Source of the DNA: Treponema bryantii NK4A124
Lineage (GTDB): Bacteria; Spirochaetota; Spirochaetia; Treponematales; Treponemataceae
Direction: 5' to 3'
Assembly: GCF_000421345.1 (NCBI RefSeq)
Contig: NZ_ATWV01000002.1
Span: 248,001-312,000, forward strand
DNA length: 64,000 nt
Part shown: positions 24,786 to 34,430 of the stretch, in pieces
Layout of the letters: each line of letters opens with the position of its first letter
How positions within the stretch are numbered: position 1 is the first letter of the stretch
Translations under genes and position numbers: made by a program
Notes under the pieces: generated by a model
The model's database searches: none
Told to the model about the DNA's origin: nothing
The model's input: the letters and a program-made list of their open reading frames with translations, nothing else

Positions 24786-25256
24786 ATGCTCAGCAGTTTC
24801 ATTTCTCCGGCCAGCATAAAAGTAGGGCTGGAGAGTTCCGAAAAAGAAGAAAGCTTTGCGGAACTTCTCGAGATCCTGGTTGCTAAAAATCCCGACTTAA
24901 ACAGACGGGAGGCAATGGATGCCCTTATCGCAAGGGAAGAGAAAATGTCTACTGCTGTTTTTCCTTTCGTAGCTGTTCCCCACGCTTTATGCTCTTCTGC
25001 GGGAACAACTCTGGTTGCTATGGGAATCAGCCGTTCGGGAATTGAGTTTGAAACTCCCGAACCGGAAACAAACCCTGAGCATCCTGTAGTTAATGTAATT
25101 TTTGAAATCCTTTTTGAAGAAAAAGATACCGAGACTCACCTTCATGTTTTAAGAGATATTCTTGAAATAGTGAGCAAGCCGGATTTTGTAAAAAATGTTT
25201 TGCAGGCTAAAACTTCGCAGGAAGTTTATGAGCTTATAGAATCTTTGGAAATGTAA
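24786..25256 (+). CDS. PTS EIIA-like (PtsN/fructose type) protein
   Basis: 156 residues with the fold and active-site context of the fructose/mannitol-type EIIA domain: REEKMSTAVFPFVAVPHAL places phospho-acceptor His66. The C-terminal LHVLRDILEIVSKPDFVKNVLQAKTSQEVYELI is typical of PtsN. No EIIB or EIIC domain is attached or adjacent, so a regulatory role (EIIA-Ntr type) is likelier than sugar transport. AAGGAG before the ATG overlaps the end of secG. It lies directly before the V-ATPase operon, separated by a family A repeat. Confidence 0.85.
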   Translation: MLSSFISPASIKVGLESSEKEESFAELLEILVAKNPDLNRREAMDALIAREEKMSTAVFPFVAVPHALCSSAGTTLVAMGISRSGIEFETPEPETNPEHPVVNVIFEILFEEKDTETHLHVLRDILEIVSKPDFVKNVLQAKTSQEVYELIESLEM

Positions 25257-25292
25257 CGGTGGTTGAGTAGGCGAAGCCGTATCGAAACCACA
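25257..25292. repeat. Family A palindromic repeat upstream of the V-ATPase operon
   Basis: Single copy (inner GGCGAAGCC) between the EIIA stop codon and the GAGGAGG ribosome site of the first V-ATPase gene. Confidence 0.9.
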
Positions 25293-25313
25293 ATAGTAGA
25301 GGAGGCGGTAAGG

Positions 25314-25625
25314 ATGTCTGAAACAACAATGGAAATAGATGCCATCAATCATCTTCTTGAGGTTGAAAAAAATGCCTCGGCGCTTATAAACGACGCCGCT
25401 CAGGAAGTAGACCGCCGCCTTTCCGAAGCCCGTGTAAAATATAATTCAGAATATAAGGCCCGCTACGATCAGATTGCGGCCTCTCTCGAAGCTGAATATC
25501 AGACAAATCATAATTCAATAGCAGAAAAATATCAGAAAGAAATTGATTCCTATAAAGAATCGCTTGAAGCAAAAGCCCAGGATTACGAAGCTTTTTCGTC
25601 TTTGCTCGACAAGCTGATTTTTTAA
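25314..25625 (+). CDS. V/A-type ATPase subunit G/H-like coiled-coil protein
   Basis: 103 residues, almost entirely charged heptad-rich helix (DRRLSEARVKYNSEYKARYDQIAASLEAEYQ...), as in the peripheral-stalk G/H subunit that pairs with subunit E. AGAGGAGG precedes the ATG; the longer frame reading into the family A repeat is rejected. Its place as first gene of a nine-gene V-ATPase operon supports the call, since sequence identity in this subunit is always low. Confidence 0.72.
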   Translation: MSETTMEIDAINHLLEVEKNASALINDAAQEVDRRLSEARVKYNSEYKARYDQIAASLEAEYQTNHNSIAEKYQKEIDSYKESLEAKAQDYEAFSSLLDKLIF

Positions 25626-25653
25626 TAAGCTGGTCTGAATTAGGAGTTCCTTT

Positions 25654-26670
25654 ATGGATAAGACTGGTGCTGGTGCTTACATCTTTGCAAAGGCAAATGG
25701 AATCTTAGGCAAATCATTTACAGGTAAACGCGCTCAAAAGCTTTTTGCTGCAAAAAGTCTTGGAGAATTATGGACTCTTCTTTTTCGCAGTCAGCCTCCT
25801 ATGGTTCCAGAGGTAATGCTTTCCCAGCAGATTGAAGAAAAAGCATTTTCTGATTTTACAAATCAATTTGTTAATTTTATAAGCCTTTACGATAAGCCGG
25901 AAGAGGTTCTGAAAGATCAGCTTCTTATGTATGACGGAGAAAATCTTAAGGAACTTGGTGCTGCCCTGTGTAAAGGGGAGCCAAAATGTCCTGCAGTAAT
26001 CAGCTTAAAAAATTATTCTTCCCTGAATTATGCAGCCTGGCCTGATATCAAAAAAATAACTAAGGGAAGCCCATTTTCATGGTATAATAAAGTACCTGGA
26101 ATTCATGAGCAGCAGGAACTGGATTTTAAAATTGATATTCAAATCTGCCGTCATCTCTGGGACTCTGCTGCAAGACAGAAGGGAGAAGCGGGGGAGGCTC
26201 TGCTTAAGCTTTACCGCCAGGAGTTTATAATAAAAAATATTGTCTGGGTTTTACGCCTCAGACTTTATTATAATATGAAGGCAGAAGACATAACCAAAAA
26301 TCTGATTTATGTAACTGATAAGCCTGGCCACTCAGACCCTATTGCGGCCCCTGCCTTGAAGATTCTCGACTGGCCTCTTGATGAATATGAGGTATGGAGT
26401 AACTGGAGATATGCTTCTCTGGTAAATCCTTATGAGCCGGGCACTGTATGGCAGATAGATCCAATCTGGATTGAAAAAAGAAACCGCGTGGAAATAAACA
26501 GAAAGGCAGCAATGCTTTTTCATCAGTTTCCGGGCGAGCCTGCCAGTCTTATCGGCTGGTATAAAATGAAGGAATTTGAACTCAGCTGTATACGTACTGC
26601 TGTTGAAAGTATAAGATTAAATGTAAATCCCGAAGAAGCAATGGATGCTATTGGAGGTATAAATGGCTAG
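25654..26670 (+). CDS. V/A-type ATPase subunit C (AC39-like)
   Basis: 338 residues, helical, with the family pattern of repeated YL-K / LW-L segments (AKSLGELWTLLFR) seen in subunit C (V0D/AC39). This subunit links the central rotor shaft to the membrane ring. TAGGAG precedes the ATG. The stop codon overlaps the start of subunit I by eight bases, so they are translationally coupled. Divergent from archaeal homologues, so the assignment leans on operon position. Confidence 0.75.
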   Translation: MDKTGAGAYIFAKANGILGKSFTGKRAQKLFAAKSLGELWTLLFRSQPPMVPEVMLSQQIEEKAFSDFTNQFVNFISLYDKPEEVLKDQLLMYDGENLKELGAALCKGEPKCPAVISLKNYSSLNYAAWPDIKKITKGSPFSWYNKVPGIHEQQELDFKIDIQICRHLWDSAARQKGEAGEALLKLYRQEFIIKNIVWVLRLRLYYNMKAEDITKNLIYVTDKPGHSDPIAAPALKILDWPLDEYEVWSNWRYASLVNPYEPGTVWQIDPIWIEKRNRVEINRKAAMLFHQFPGEPASLIGWYKMKEFELSCIRTAVESIRLNVNPEEAMDAIGGING

Positions 26671-28678
26671 AACTGCAGAAATGACACTTCTGGAGCTTAT
26701 GGTTCTTAAAGATGATATTTCGTCGGTAATAGAATATATAGGTAAAAACGAAAATTTTCAGTTTCAGTCTAAGCTAAAAGAAAGCTCTGCAGGAGCGGGT
26801 CCTTCACCTGCCGAAGATTCTTCTGCAGATGCCCTTAATATAGATTCTCAGTTTTACGACGGCCTTTTAAAAGCTTACAAAGAGCTTGGTTTTGAAGATG
26901 CCGCTTATGATATTAAAAACTGTTCTGCTCCCCGCGACGAAGACCGCAAAAAGGCTGCAGACGTAATTGCCGCTTATACTCAGCTTAAAACAAGACTTTC
27001 AGAAGCAACTGATGAAGCCACAAAGGTAAACGATGCATATAAAGAAGCTATGGCTTTTTCAAATCTTCAGGTTTCTTATTCTGAACTGGAGCATCTTTCC
27101 TTTTTGTCTCTCAGGATAGGTCGCATTCCGGAAGATAAGTTTGAAGATTTAAAAGACCGCCTGGAAGGTTCTGCTGTAGTAATCAAGCTTGGAAACGATG
27201 CTTCTCACATTCTTGTTGCATCTTCTAAGAAAGGCCGCTTTGCTCTTGATGCAGAGCTTAAAAATCATAACTTTGTTGAGCTTGAAGTTCCTGCTGATTT
27301 TAAGGGAGTTCCGGAATCTGCACTAAAAGGACTTGAAGAAAAGAAAGTACAGGCAGAAAAGCTGCTTGAAGAATTGAATACAGAAAAAGCAAACTTTGCA
27401 GAAACTCACCGGGCACAGCTGGAGCATCTTCTAGGCTGTTTTACAATTGCCGTTCAGATTGAAGATGTTACCCGCCGCCTTGAGTCTACCGAGCTTGTAT
27501 ACCGTATTACCGGCTGGATTCCTGCCAGTGAAACAGAAAGTTATATGAAGGGGCTGGACGAGCTTACAGAAGGACGTATTGCCATTCGTGCTTATGAGCC
27601 TTATGAAGTTCCTTCTGTTATATCCGGAAAAGAACAGGTACCTGTAAAGCTTGAACACGGTAAGCTTGTAAAGAGCTTTGAACGTATGATTTTCTCATAC
27701 GGTTCTCCGGTTTACGGAGCAATAGACCCGACACCTTTTGTTGCAGTTTTCTTTACAATCCTCTTTGGAATTATGTTCGGAGATTTTGGCCAGGGCCTCT
27801 TCTTTGTTCTTTTTGGAATTCTTATGGCCTGCAAGGTAATAAAGGTTGGAGTATGGAATAAGTTTGCGCCGATTTTTATGGCTATTGGTGTATCAAGTTC
27901 GATTATGGGACTTTTGACAGGTGAGTTCTTTGGAACAGAGACTGTACTTGAACCATTTGCAGAATTTGTAACAGGTCTTTTCGGAAAGCCTCATGCACCG
28001 ATTTTACACCTTATGCCTTCTGCAGATCCTAAATCAATTTATGTAATGTTTGGTGTCTTTGGTGTTGCAGTTGCAATTGGTTTTGTAATCAATACCTGCG
28101 GCCTGCTTTTGAACATCATCAATAACTTTATGCGCAAAAGATATGCCGAAGCAATTTTTGGTAAAAACGGAATTGCCGGAGCTGTTTTCTTCTGGTATGT
28201 AGTTGCCCTTGTACTTCGCATTGTTCTTGCAAAACATACTGTTGCCGCTTACGACATAATCATAATTGCCGTGTCTCTTTTCTTTGCTGCCTTCGCTGAA
28301 CCTTTTGAGCGGGCAATGGAAGGTAAAAAGCCTCTTTTTGAAAACGGCTTTGGTACATATATAATTTCCAGCCTTGTAGAAATTATCGAAGTTATTTCGG
28401 GCTATCTTTCAAATACCGTAAGTTTTGTGCGTGTTGGTGCCTTTGCGCTTTCTCACGCAGTTTTGAATTTTACAATTCTTACGCTTACCAATATGGTTGG
28501 CGGACCGGGCAGCATCGGCGGAATCATAGTTCTGATTGCCGGCAATGCGCTCATAATTGTACTGGAAGGAATGATTGTTGCAATTCAGGTAATACGTCTT
28601 CAGTATTACGAATTCTTCAGCAAGTTCTTCCATGAAACTGGTAAAGAGTTCAAACCTTTCCGTTTCGAGATGAAGTAA
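26663..28678 (+). CDS. V/A-type ATPase subunit I (a-subunit)
   Basis: 671 residues: a cytoplasmic half (1-340) with coiled-coil hairpins, then about eight transmembrane helices. TPFVAVFFTILFGIMFGDFGQGL marks the first membrane segment of the family. SFVRVGAFALSHA carries Arg590, the conserved arginine that faces the rotor carboxylate during ion transfer. It forms the ion half-channels beside the K ring. A hairpin and 126 bases separate it from subunit K, which may adjust the higher expression needed for K. Confidence 0.93.
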   Translation: MARTAEMTLLELMVLKDDISSVIEYIGKNENFQFQSKLKESSAGAGPSPAEDSSADALNIDSQFYDGLLKAYKELGFEDAAYDIKNCSAPRDEDRKKAADVIAAYTQLKTRLSEATDEATKVNDAYKEAMAFSNLQVSYSELEHLSFLSLRIGRIPEDKFEDLKDRLEGSAVVIKLGNDASHILVASSKKGRFALDAELKNHNFVELEVPADFKGVPESALKGLEEKKVQAEKLLEELNTEKANFAETHRAQLEHLLGCFTIAVQIEDVTRRLESTELVYRITGWIPASETESYMKGLDELTEGRIAIRAYEPYEVPSVISGKEQVPVKLEHGKLVKSFERMIFSYGSPVYGAIDPTPFVAVFFTILFGIMFGDFGQGLFFVLFGILMACKVIKVGVWNKFAPIFMAIGVSSSIMGLLTGEFFGTETVLEPFAEFVTGLFGKPHAPILHLMPSADPKSIYVMFGVFGVAVAIGFVINTCGLLLNIINNFMRKRYAEAIFGKNGIAGAVFFWYVVALVLRIVLAKHTVAAYDIIIIAVSLFFAAFAEPFERAMEGKKPLFENGFGTYIISSLVEIIEVISGYLSNTVSFVRVGAFALSHAVLNFTILTLTNMVGGPGSIGGIIVLIAGNALIIVLEGMIVAIQVIRLQYYEFFSKFFHETGKEFKPFRFEMK

Positions 28679-28710
28679 AGGGAAAAGTTTATTTATATAG
28701 ACTAACTTTT

Positions 28711-28786
28711 TATATGCCGAAGGTTGAAAAGATACCAGATAACATCATTCCCGTTATCTGGCGTCTTTTCAACCGGGAGGCATATA
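28711..28786. repeat. Long hairpin with conserved loop, between subunits I and K
   Basis: Nested stems TATATGCC/GGCATATA, GGTTGAAAAGA/TCTTTTCAACC and AGATAAC/GTTATCT, with centre AACATCATTCCCGTT. The same centre recurs at 59412 with different stems. Confidence 0.75.
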
Positions 28787-28804
28787 TGATATAGGAGTAT
28801 TTTT

Positions 28805-29104
28805 ATGAAAAAGAAAATTTTATCTTTCATCACTTTGCTTGGTGCTAGTGCAGCACTTTTTGCTGAGGATACCGCTGCTGCTGCAGCTTCATCAGCTGGT
28901 GCAATGAAATACCTCGCAGCTTCAATTGCCGTAGGTCTTGCCTGTATCGCCGGTGGTATGGCAGTAGGAAAAATTGGTGCTGCTGCAATGGGCGCAATGA
29001 GCGAAAATCCTGAGCTTTCTGGTAAGGCACTTCCTTTCGTAGGTCTTGCAGAAGGTATCTGTCTCTGGGGTATGCTCGTAGCAGTTCTTATCCTCTTCAG
29101 ATAA
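28805..29104 (+). CDS. V/A-type ATPase subunit K (proteolipid ring)
   Basis: 99 residues. Residues 1-20 look like a cleavable signal peptide, followed by an Ala-rich linker and one two-helix hairpin (37-62 and 76-98). The ion-binding carboxylate is Glu83 in VGLAEGICLWG. The Gln and Ser/Thr ligands typical of sodium rings are not evident around helix 1 or after Glu83, so proton coupling is more likely (inference). GATATAGGAG precedes the ATG. Single-hairpin size matches archaeal-type c-subunits, not the four-helix NtpK. Confidence 0.92.
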   Translation: MKKKILSFITLLGASAALFAEDTAAAAASSAGAMKYLAASIAVGLACIAGGMAVGKIGAAAMGAMSENPELSGKALPFVGLAEGICLWGMLVAVLILFR

Positions 29105-29126
29105 AAAGGATTGGCAGGGGAGCCTT

Positions 29127-29459
29127 TTGAAATTTTATATAATTGGTGAACGCGAATTAGTTCTTGCCTTTAAGCTGACTGGAATTGATGGTGCGGTGGC
29201 AGAAAACAGAGCCGAGGTTCTGGATGCCTTTAACCGCGTAACCGGCAAGGGTGGAATTGTAAATGTCCCTTCCGGAGAAATTCCCCGCGTGCTCATTTTA
29301 ACGGAGCAGGCGGCAAGTTATATTGAAGACGAAGAAATCGCGTGGCAGAAAACAGGAAAATTTCCTCTGATAGTAGAAGTACCCGGCTTGAACGGACATC
29401 TCAAGGGTAAGAAGACCCTTTCTGATGCAATTAAAGAAGCCGTAGGTGTTGAGGTTTAG
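29127..29459 (+). CDS. V/A-type ATPase subunit F
   Basis: 110 residues from a TTG start with GGGGAG six bases upstream. MKFYIIGERELVLAFKLTGIDGAVAENRAEVLDAF is the F-subunit opening, and a Rossmann-like core followed by a C-terminal helix completes it. F is part of the central shaft with D. The E gene begins one base after its stop codon. Confidence 0.88.
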   Translation: MKFYIIGERELVLAFKLTGIDGAVAENRAEVLDAFNRVTGKGGIVNVPSGEIPRVLILTEQAASYIEDEEIAWQKTGKFPLIVEVPGLNGHLKGKKTLSDAIKEAVGVEV

Positions 29460-29460
29460 A

Positions 29461-30081
29461 ATGCAGGAATTACGATCTACAGATATTCTGGATAAAGAGA
29501 TTCAGGCAGATGCACGAAAAAAAGCGGAGCGCATGCTGGCAAAGGCCGATTTAGACTGCGAAAAACTGCTTGCTTCAGTTGATTCTGATATTGAAAAAGC
29601 AAAGCAGGAAAAAGAAGAATTTTTCGCTCATAAACTGGAAGCCTTTGAAAAAGACCGCATGGCAGTAGTGCCTCTGGAAAAAGAACGCTTTAAGGTTTCC
29701 TTTATTCAAAATGCTGTTATTCAGAATATAAATAAATATCTGGAAGGGCTTTCAGAAGAAAAAAGACTTGCCCTTGTTGCACGCGATTTTAATTTTAAGA
29801 CAGACCTTAAGCTTAATGCTTTTGTTTACGGTTTTTCTCTTTCGGGTGCAAAAAAGTTTCTGTCTGAAAAACTTGGCAGCAAGCTCGCTTCTGTTTCAGA
29901 AACAAAGTTTGGCGCAGAAACTCTTGAAGATGAAATTGGACTTGAAAAGCCTCAGGGAATTATTCTTGAATCAGAAGATAAAAACTTCCGCTGCCGCCTT
30001 ACCTTAAGCGAAGTAATAGCAAAGCTTCTCGACACAAAACGTTCAGAACTTTCTGCCACCTTGTTCGGAGGCCAAATATGA
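29461..30081 (+). CDS. V/A-type ATPase subunit E
   Basis: 206 residues: a long N-terminal helix ([32 protein letters not shown]) forming the peripheral stalk with G/H, then an alpha/beta head that contacts the catalytic ring. The ATG at 29461 follows the F stop immediately, with GAGG upstream; an earlier in-frame start would overlap F. The stop overlaps the A start (ATGA). Confidence 0.82.
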   Translation: MQELRSTDILDKEIQADARKKAERMLAKADLDCEKLLASVDSDIEKAKQEKEEFFAHKLEAFEKDRMAVVPLEKERFKVSFIQNAVIQNINKYLEGLSEEKRLALVARDFNFKTDLKLNAFVYGFSLSGAKKFLSEKLGSKLASVSETKFGAETLEDEIGLEKPQGIILESEDKNFRCRLTLSEVIAKLLDTKRSELSATLFGGQI

Positions 30082-31835
30082 TAGAAGGAAAAATTACCCG
30101 CATCTCTGGTCCTATCGTTTATGCAGAAGGATTGGACGGCTGCGGTCTTTATGATGTAGTTGATGTTGGTGAGAAAAAACTCATCGGTGAAATTATCCGC
30201 CAGAACAAGGGAAACGCAACCATTCAGGTTTACGAGGAAGACACCGGTATGCATATTGGTGAAAAGGTTGTGTGTACACAGAGACCTCTTTCTCTACGCC
30301 TTGGCCCTGGTGTAGTTGGAAATATTTATGACGGTATTCAGCGTCCGCTTAAGGCAATGTATGAACAGTCAGGCGGATTTTTGCTGCCGGGCGAAAGAAC
30401 TCAGCCTCTGGATGAAAGCAAGGTCTGGCATTTTGATGCTGTAGAAGGCATAGGCGAGGGTACTCCAATTAAGCCTGGTATGGTGCTTGGAACTGTAAAA
30501 GAAACTGAATCAATCACAGAAAAAATAATGGTGCCGCCGACAATTCGTGGCCGCTCTCTTAAGAGCTTCAAAGGCACAGGCGACTACACAGTAAATGACG
30601 TAATTGCCACCACAGAACTTGATGAAGAAATTCAGCTGGCCCAGTACTGGCCTGTTCGTAAGCCTCGTCCTTACAGTGCAAAGCTTGGCGTTACAGAACC
30701 TCTTATTACCGGTCAGCGCGTAATCGATGTTTTCTTCCCTTTGAGTAAGGGTGGTACAGCAGCCATTCCTGGCGGCTTCGGAACCGGAAAAACAATGACT
30801 CAGCATGCCGTTGCAAAATGGTGTGATGCAGATTTAATCGTATATATCGGATGTGGTGAACGCGGAAACGAAATGACCGAGGTACTCACTGAGTTCCCTG
30901 AACTTATTGACCCTCGTACCGGCCGCTCAATTATGGAGCGAACAATCCTCATAGCAAATACTTCTAACATGCCGGTTGCGGCGCGAGAAGTTTCCCTTTA
31001 TTCGGGAATCACTCTTGCAGAATATTTCCGCGATATGGGTATGCATGTTGCAATCATGGCAGACTCAACTTCCCGCTGGGCCGAAGCTTTGCGTGAGCTT
31101 TCCGGCCGTATGGAAGAGATGCCTGCAGAAGAAGGCTTCCCGGCTTATCTGCCAACCCGCCTTGCTTCTTTCTATGAACGTGCAGGCCGAGTAATTTCCC
31201 TTGAAGGACAGGAAGGTTCTGTCAGCGTAATTGGTGCGGTATCTCCTCCTGGTGGTGACTTTTCTGAGCCTGTTACCCAGCATACAAAGCGCTTTATCCG
31301 CTGCTTCTGGGCTCTGGACCGTGAGCTTGCAAACGCCCGCCATTATCCTGCTATCGGCTGGATTGATTCTTACTCAGAATATGCTGATGAAGTACGCGAC
31401 TGGTGGGAAGTTCATAATCCTCTCTGGGGAAGTCTGCGTCAGGAAGCTCTTGAGCTTTTGAAGAATGAAAACCGTCTTCAGCAGATTGTCCGCCTTATCG
31501 GACCTGATGCTCTGCCAGACAGCGAACGCCTTGTCTTAAGAGTTGCAGAAATGATTAAGAACGGCTTCCTTCAGCAGAATGCTTTTGATGATATTGATAA
31601 GTATTGTTCAACAGATAAGCAGATTGCCATACTTGAACTGATGATGGAATATTACAAGAGGGCTGCAGCCTGCATTAAGGCCGGAGCAACTCTTTCTCAG
31701 GTTGTGGCTCTTCCAGTTTGCGATGAAATTGTCCGAATCAAAATGGTTTACAAAAACGAAGAGATGGACAAAATCAACGAAATCAAGAATCATCTTGATT
31801 CTCAGATTAGTGAAGTAGAGCGGCTTTATCGCTAG
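30078..31835 (+). CDS. V/A-type ATPase catalytic subunit A
   Basis: 585 residues. The P-loop GGFGTGKT is at 232-239 and is preceded by the bulge insertion specific to V/A-type catalytic subunits (about 110-190). [43 protein letters not shown] holds the catalytic Glu and arginine region. It hydrolyses or makes ATP at the A/B interfaces. Start overlaps the E stop. Typical length and no missing motif. Confidence 0.97.
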   Translation: MIEGKITRISGPIVYAEGLDGCGLYDVVDVGEKKLIGEIIRQNKGNATIQVYEEDTGMHIGEKVVCTQRPLSLRLGPGVVGNIYDGIQRPLKAMYEQSGGFLLPGERTQPLDESKVWHFDAVEGIGEGTPIKPGMVLGTVKETESITEKIMVPPTIRGRSLKSFKGTGDYTVNDVIATTELDEEIQLAQYWPVRKPRPYSAKLGVTEPLITGQRVIDVFFPLSKGGTAAIPGGFGTGKTMTQHAVAKWCDADLIVYIGCGERGNEMTEVLTEFPELIDPRTGRSIMERTILIANTSNMPVAAREVSLYSGITLAEYFRDMGMHVAIMADSTSRWAEALRELSGRMEEMPAEEGFPAYLPTRLASFYERAGRVISLEGQEGSVSVIGAVSPPGGDFSEPVTQHTKRFIRCFWALDRELANARHYPAIGWIDSYSEYADEVRDWWEVHNPLWGSLRQEALELLKNENRLQQIVRLIGPDALPDSERLVLRVAEMIKNGFLQQNAFDDIDKYCSTDKQIAILELMMEYYKRAAACIKAGATLSQVVALPVCDEIVRIKMVYKNEEMDKINEIKNHLDSQISEVERLYR

Positions 31836-31851
31836 GTGTGGAGGGAAACAG

Positions 31852-33234
31852 ATGAAAGGTATTGAATATCGTGGTGTTACTTCTGTAGACGGACCAATCG
31901 TTGTCCTCAAACGCACCGAAAATGTTTTTTATAATGAAACTGTCTGTGTTCGCGACCGATTGGGTGAAAAGCGTACCGGTAAAGTTGTTGATATTTCAGA
32001 AGAGGCTGTTGTAGTTCAGATTTTTGGAAGCACAACAGGTCTCGACCTGGATCAGGCAACCTTCGAGTTTCTTGAAGAGCCACTTGAACTTCGTGTAGGC
32101 GAGGGGCTTCTAGGCCGCGTTTTCAATGGACTTGGAAAGCCAATCGACGGATATCCGGAAATCATTTCCAGCGAAAAGCGAAATGTAAATGGAAATCCTA
32201 TGAATCCTTATGCGCGAATCTATCCGCGCGACTTTATTCAGACTGGAATTTCTTCAATTGATGGAATGAACTCTCTGGTTCGTGGACAGAAGCTTCCTAT
32301 TTTCTCCGGAAACGGTCTGCCACATAACAAGCTGGCTGCCCAGATTATCCGCCAGGCAAAGCTTCGTAACAGTAACGAAAAGTTCGTTATGGTTTTTGCC
32401 GGAATGGGTATTAAATACGACGTTGCAAAATTCTTCGTAGACACTTTTGAAGAGTCCGGAGTTCTTGCAAACGTAGTTATGTTCCAGAGCCTTGCCGATG
32501 CTCCTTCAATTGAACGTATTATCACACCGCGCTGTGCACTTACTGCCGCAGAATATCTTGCCTTTGAAAAGGGAATGCACGTACTCGTAGTAATGACAGA
32601 TATGACAAACTACTGCGAGGCCCTGCGTGAAATTTCTACAACCCGCGGTGAGGTTCCTGGTCGTAAAGGTTACCCTGGATATTTGTATTCAGACCTTGCA
32701 GAGCTTTATGAACGTGCAGGTCGTGTAAAGGGCAGTGAAGGTTCAATCACTCAGATTCCAATCCTCACAATGCCTAATGATGATATTTCGCATCCTATTC
32801 CGGACCTTACCGGTTACATCACCGAGGGCCAGATTGTACTTGGCCGCGAGCTTGCCCAGCAGGGAATCTATCCGCCTGTTGCGGGCTTGCCAAGCCTGAG
32901 CCGTCTTATGAAGGACGGTATTGGACCTGATATGACCCGCGAAGATCACGCAAATGTTTCAAGCCAGCTTTTTGCAAGCTACTCAAAGGTAAAGTCAATC
33001 CGAAACCTTGCAGCAATTATTGGTGAAGAAGAGTTGAGCGAACTCGATCGTGCTTACCTTCATTTTGGTGAGCGTCTCGAAAAAGAATTCTTTGGTCAGG
33101 GTGAATACGAAGACCGAACAATTGAACAGACCCTCGACCTGGGCTGGAAAATCCTGGCAGAGCTTCCACGCGAAGAGCTTACCCGAATCAAGCCTGAGTT
33201 TATAGATAAGTATCTTCCGGAGGTTGAGAACTAA
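31852..33234 (+). CDS. V/A-type ATPase subunit B
   Basis: 460 residues, the non-catalytic partner of A. The family segments [34 protein letters not shown] (degenerate P-loop), [15 protein letters not shown] and [22 protein letters not shown] are present. GTGGAGGG precedes the ATG. Two family B repeats separate its stop from the D gene, the only interruption by repeats within the catalytic gene block. Confidence 0.97.
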   Translation: MKGIEYRGVTSVDGPIVVLKRTENVFYNETVCVRDRLGEKRTGKVVDISEEAVVVQIFGSTTGLDLDQATFEFLEEPLELRVGEGLLGRVFNGLGKPIDGYPEIISSEKRNVNGNPMNPYARIYPRDFIQTGISSIDGMNSLVRGQKLPIFSGNGLPHNKLAAQIIRQAKLRNSNEKFVMVFAGMGIKYDVAKFFVDTFEESGVLANVVMFQSLADAPSIERIITPRCALTAAEYLAFEKGMHVLVVMTDMTNYCEALREISTTRGEVPGRKGYPGYLYSDLAELYERAGRVKGSEGSITQIPILTMPNDDISHPIPDLTGYITEGQIVLGRELAQQGIYPPVAGLPSLSRLMKDGIGPDMTREDHANVSSQLFASYSKVKSIRNLAAIIGEEELSELDRAYLHFGERLEKEFFGQGEYEDRTIEQTLDLGWKILAELPREELTRIKPEFIDKYLPEVEN

Positions 33235-33236
33235 CA

Positions 33237-33294
33237 GTCATCCCGAACTTGTTTCGGGATCTCCTGATAGATGCTGAAACAAGTTCAGCATGAC
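33237..33294. repeat. Two family B repeats between ATPase subunits B and D
   Basis: 33237-33262 and 33270-33294 together fill most of the 74-base B-D gap. No Shine-Dalgarno remains before subunit D. Confidence 0.9.
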
Positions 33295-33308
33295 GTGGCT
33301 ATATAACT

Positions 33309-33938
33309 ATGGCAAGACTAAATATCGCACCAACAAAATCAAACCTTCTCATGATGAAAGAGCAGCTGGCGGTTTCTACCAACGGCTACGAGTTGCTTGA
33401 AGAAAAACGCGAGATTCTTGTCCGCGAGCTAATGCATCTTGTAGAGCGCGTAAAGCTTCTGGAAAAGGATATTGATGCGGCAGTTGAAAAAGCATATCCG
33501 GCTTTTAAGCGAATGCTTATGCTGGATGGTGCAGACCAGATTGAGCGCATTTCTCACGCTGTTCATTATGATTTTGATTTTACGGAAAAACGTGTAAATA
33601 TCGGCGGTATGTCCTTCCCGACAATTGATGTACTTATGCCGCAAAAAGAACTCTTTTATTCCTTTATTGGTACCGATGCTAATATGGATGCCACAATAAA
33701 CTCTTTCTTTGAACTGCTGCTTCTGCTTACCCAGATGGCGTCGATAAGAACGATAGTCTGGCGCCTTGCCGAAGAGGTTCGCAAAACTCAGCGTCGTGTA
33801 AATGCGCTGGATAAAATGATTATTCCTCAGGCTAAGGAAACCAAGGCTTATATTGAAAGTGCGCTCGAAGAGCGCGACCGTGAAAATATATTTGTGCTTA
33901 AGGCACTAAAGAGGAAAAATGGCGAAAAACTTCTTTAA
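33309..33938 (+). CDS. V/A-type ATPase subunit D
   Basis: 209 residues, forming the coiled-coil shaft: ARLNIAPTKSNLLMMKEQLAVSTNGYELLEEKREILVRELM is the conserved N-terminal helix, and RRVNALDKMIIPQAKETKAYIESALEERDREN is the C-terminal helix. No ribosome site is visible because repeats occupy the leader, so translation may depend on ribosomes arriving from B or on an unstructured A/T-rich leader. The Usp gene overlaps its end by 20 bases. Confidence 0.93.
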   Translation: MARLNIAPTKSNLLMMKEQLAVSTNGYELLEEKREILVRELMHLVERVKLLEKDIDAAVEKAYPAFKRMLMLDGADQIERISHAVHYDFDFTEKRVNIGGMSFPTIDVLMPQKELFYSFIGTDANMDATINSFFELLLLLTQMASIRTIVWRLAEEVRKTQRRVNALDKMIIPQAKETKAYIESALEERDRENIFVLKALKRKNGEKLL

Positions 33939-34416
33939 AAAAATGATTGTCGCAGTAAACGGTCATCGTTCATCAGTGCATTCTGCAATGTATGCAATTA
34001 TGATGGCCCGCTCTTATAATATTTCCATCAAATTTGTTTACGTAGTTGATACGGCAACCGTAAAGTTTCTTTCAATGAACAAGTTTCTGGTTGCCGATGA
34101 ACGCTATGATTATGAAGAACGCCTTAAAGAAGACGGCGAGCGTTACCTGGCTTATGCCCAGATGCTTGCGGGGTCTAAGGGAATATCTTGTGAAACGGAG
34201 CTTCGAAGCGGCGGTGTATTTACCGAGATTTTAAGGGCTGCCGACGAATACGAAGCAGATTTGATTATTCTTGGTGGAAACGAAGCCGAGGGTGAAAAGC
34301 ATCAGATAAAGCGCAATGTACTTTCTACTGATCAGAACGAGGTTTTAGCACATTCAAAAGTTCCTGTAATGATTATCCAGAAGCCTGATATTGAAAAAAT
34401 CTTCAAAATATTCTAA
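33919..34416 (+). CDS. Universal stress protein (UspA family)
   Basis: 165 residues. IVAVNGHRSSVHSAMYAIMMARSYNISIKFVYVVD is the Usp alpha/beta opening; ADLIILGGNE and the C-terminal VLAHSKVPVMIIQKP correspond to the family end. The ATP-binding G-x2-G-x9-G(S/T) motif is not intact (GGNEAEGEKHQIKRNVLS), so nucleotide binding is doubtful. It overlaps the ATPase D gene by 20 bases and so belongs to the same operon, hinting that it monitors or adjusts the ATPase or energy state (inference). Confidence 0.85.
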   Translation: MAKNFFKKMIVAVNGHRSSVHSAMYAIMMARSYNISIKFVYVVDTATVKFLSMNKFLVADERYDYEERLKEDGERYLAYAQMLAGSKGISCETELRSGGVFTEILRAADEYEADLIILGGNEAEGEKHQIKRNVLSTDQNEVLAHSKVPVMIIQKPDIEKIFKIF

Positions 34417-34430
34417 ATATTTAAGCCGTA

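Noticed and set aside
25263-25313. N-terminal extension of the V-ATPase G/H-like gene
   Set aside because: It reads through the family A repeat; the ribosome site AGAGGAGG lies inside the extension.
28711-28786. Integron attC site
   Set aside because: The conserved sequence is at the tip and not at the outer RYYYAAC/GTTRRRY boxes; no integrase is in the window.
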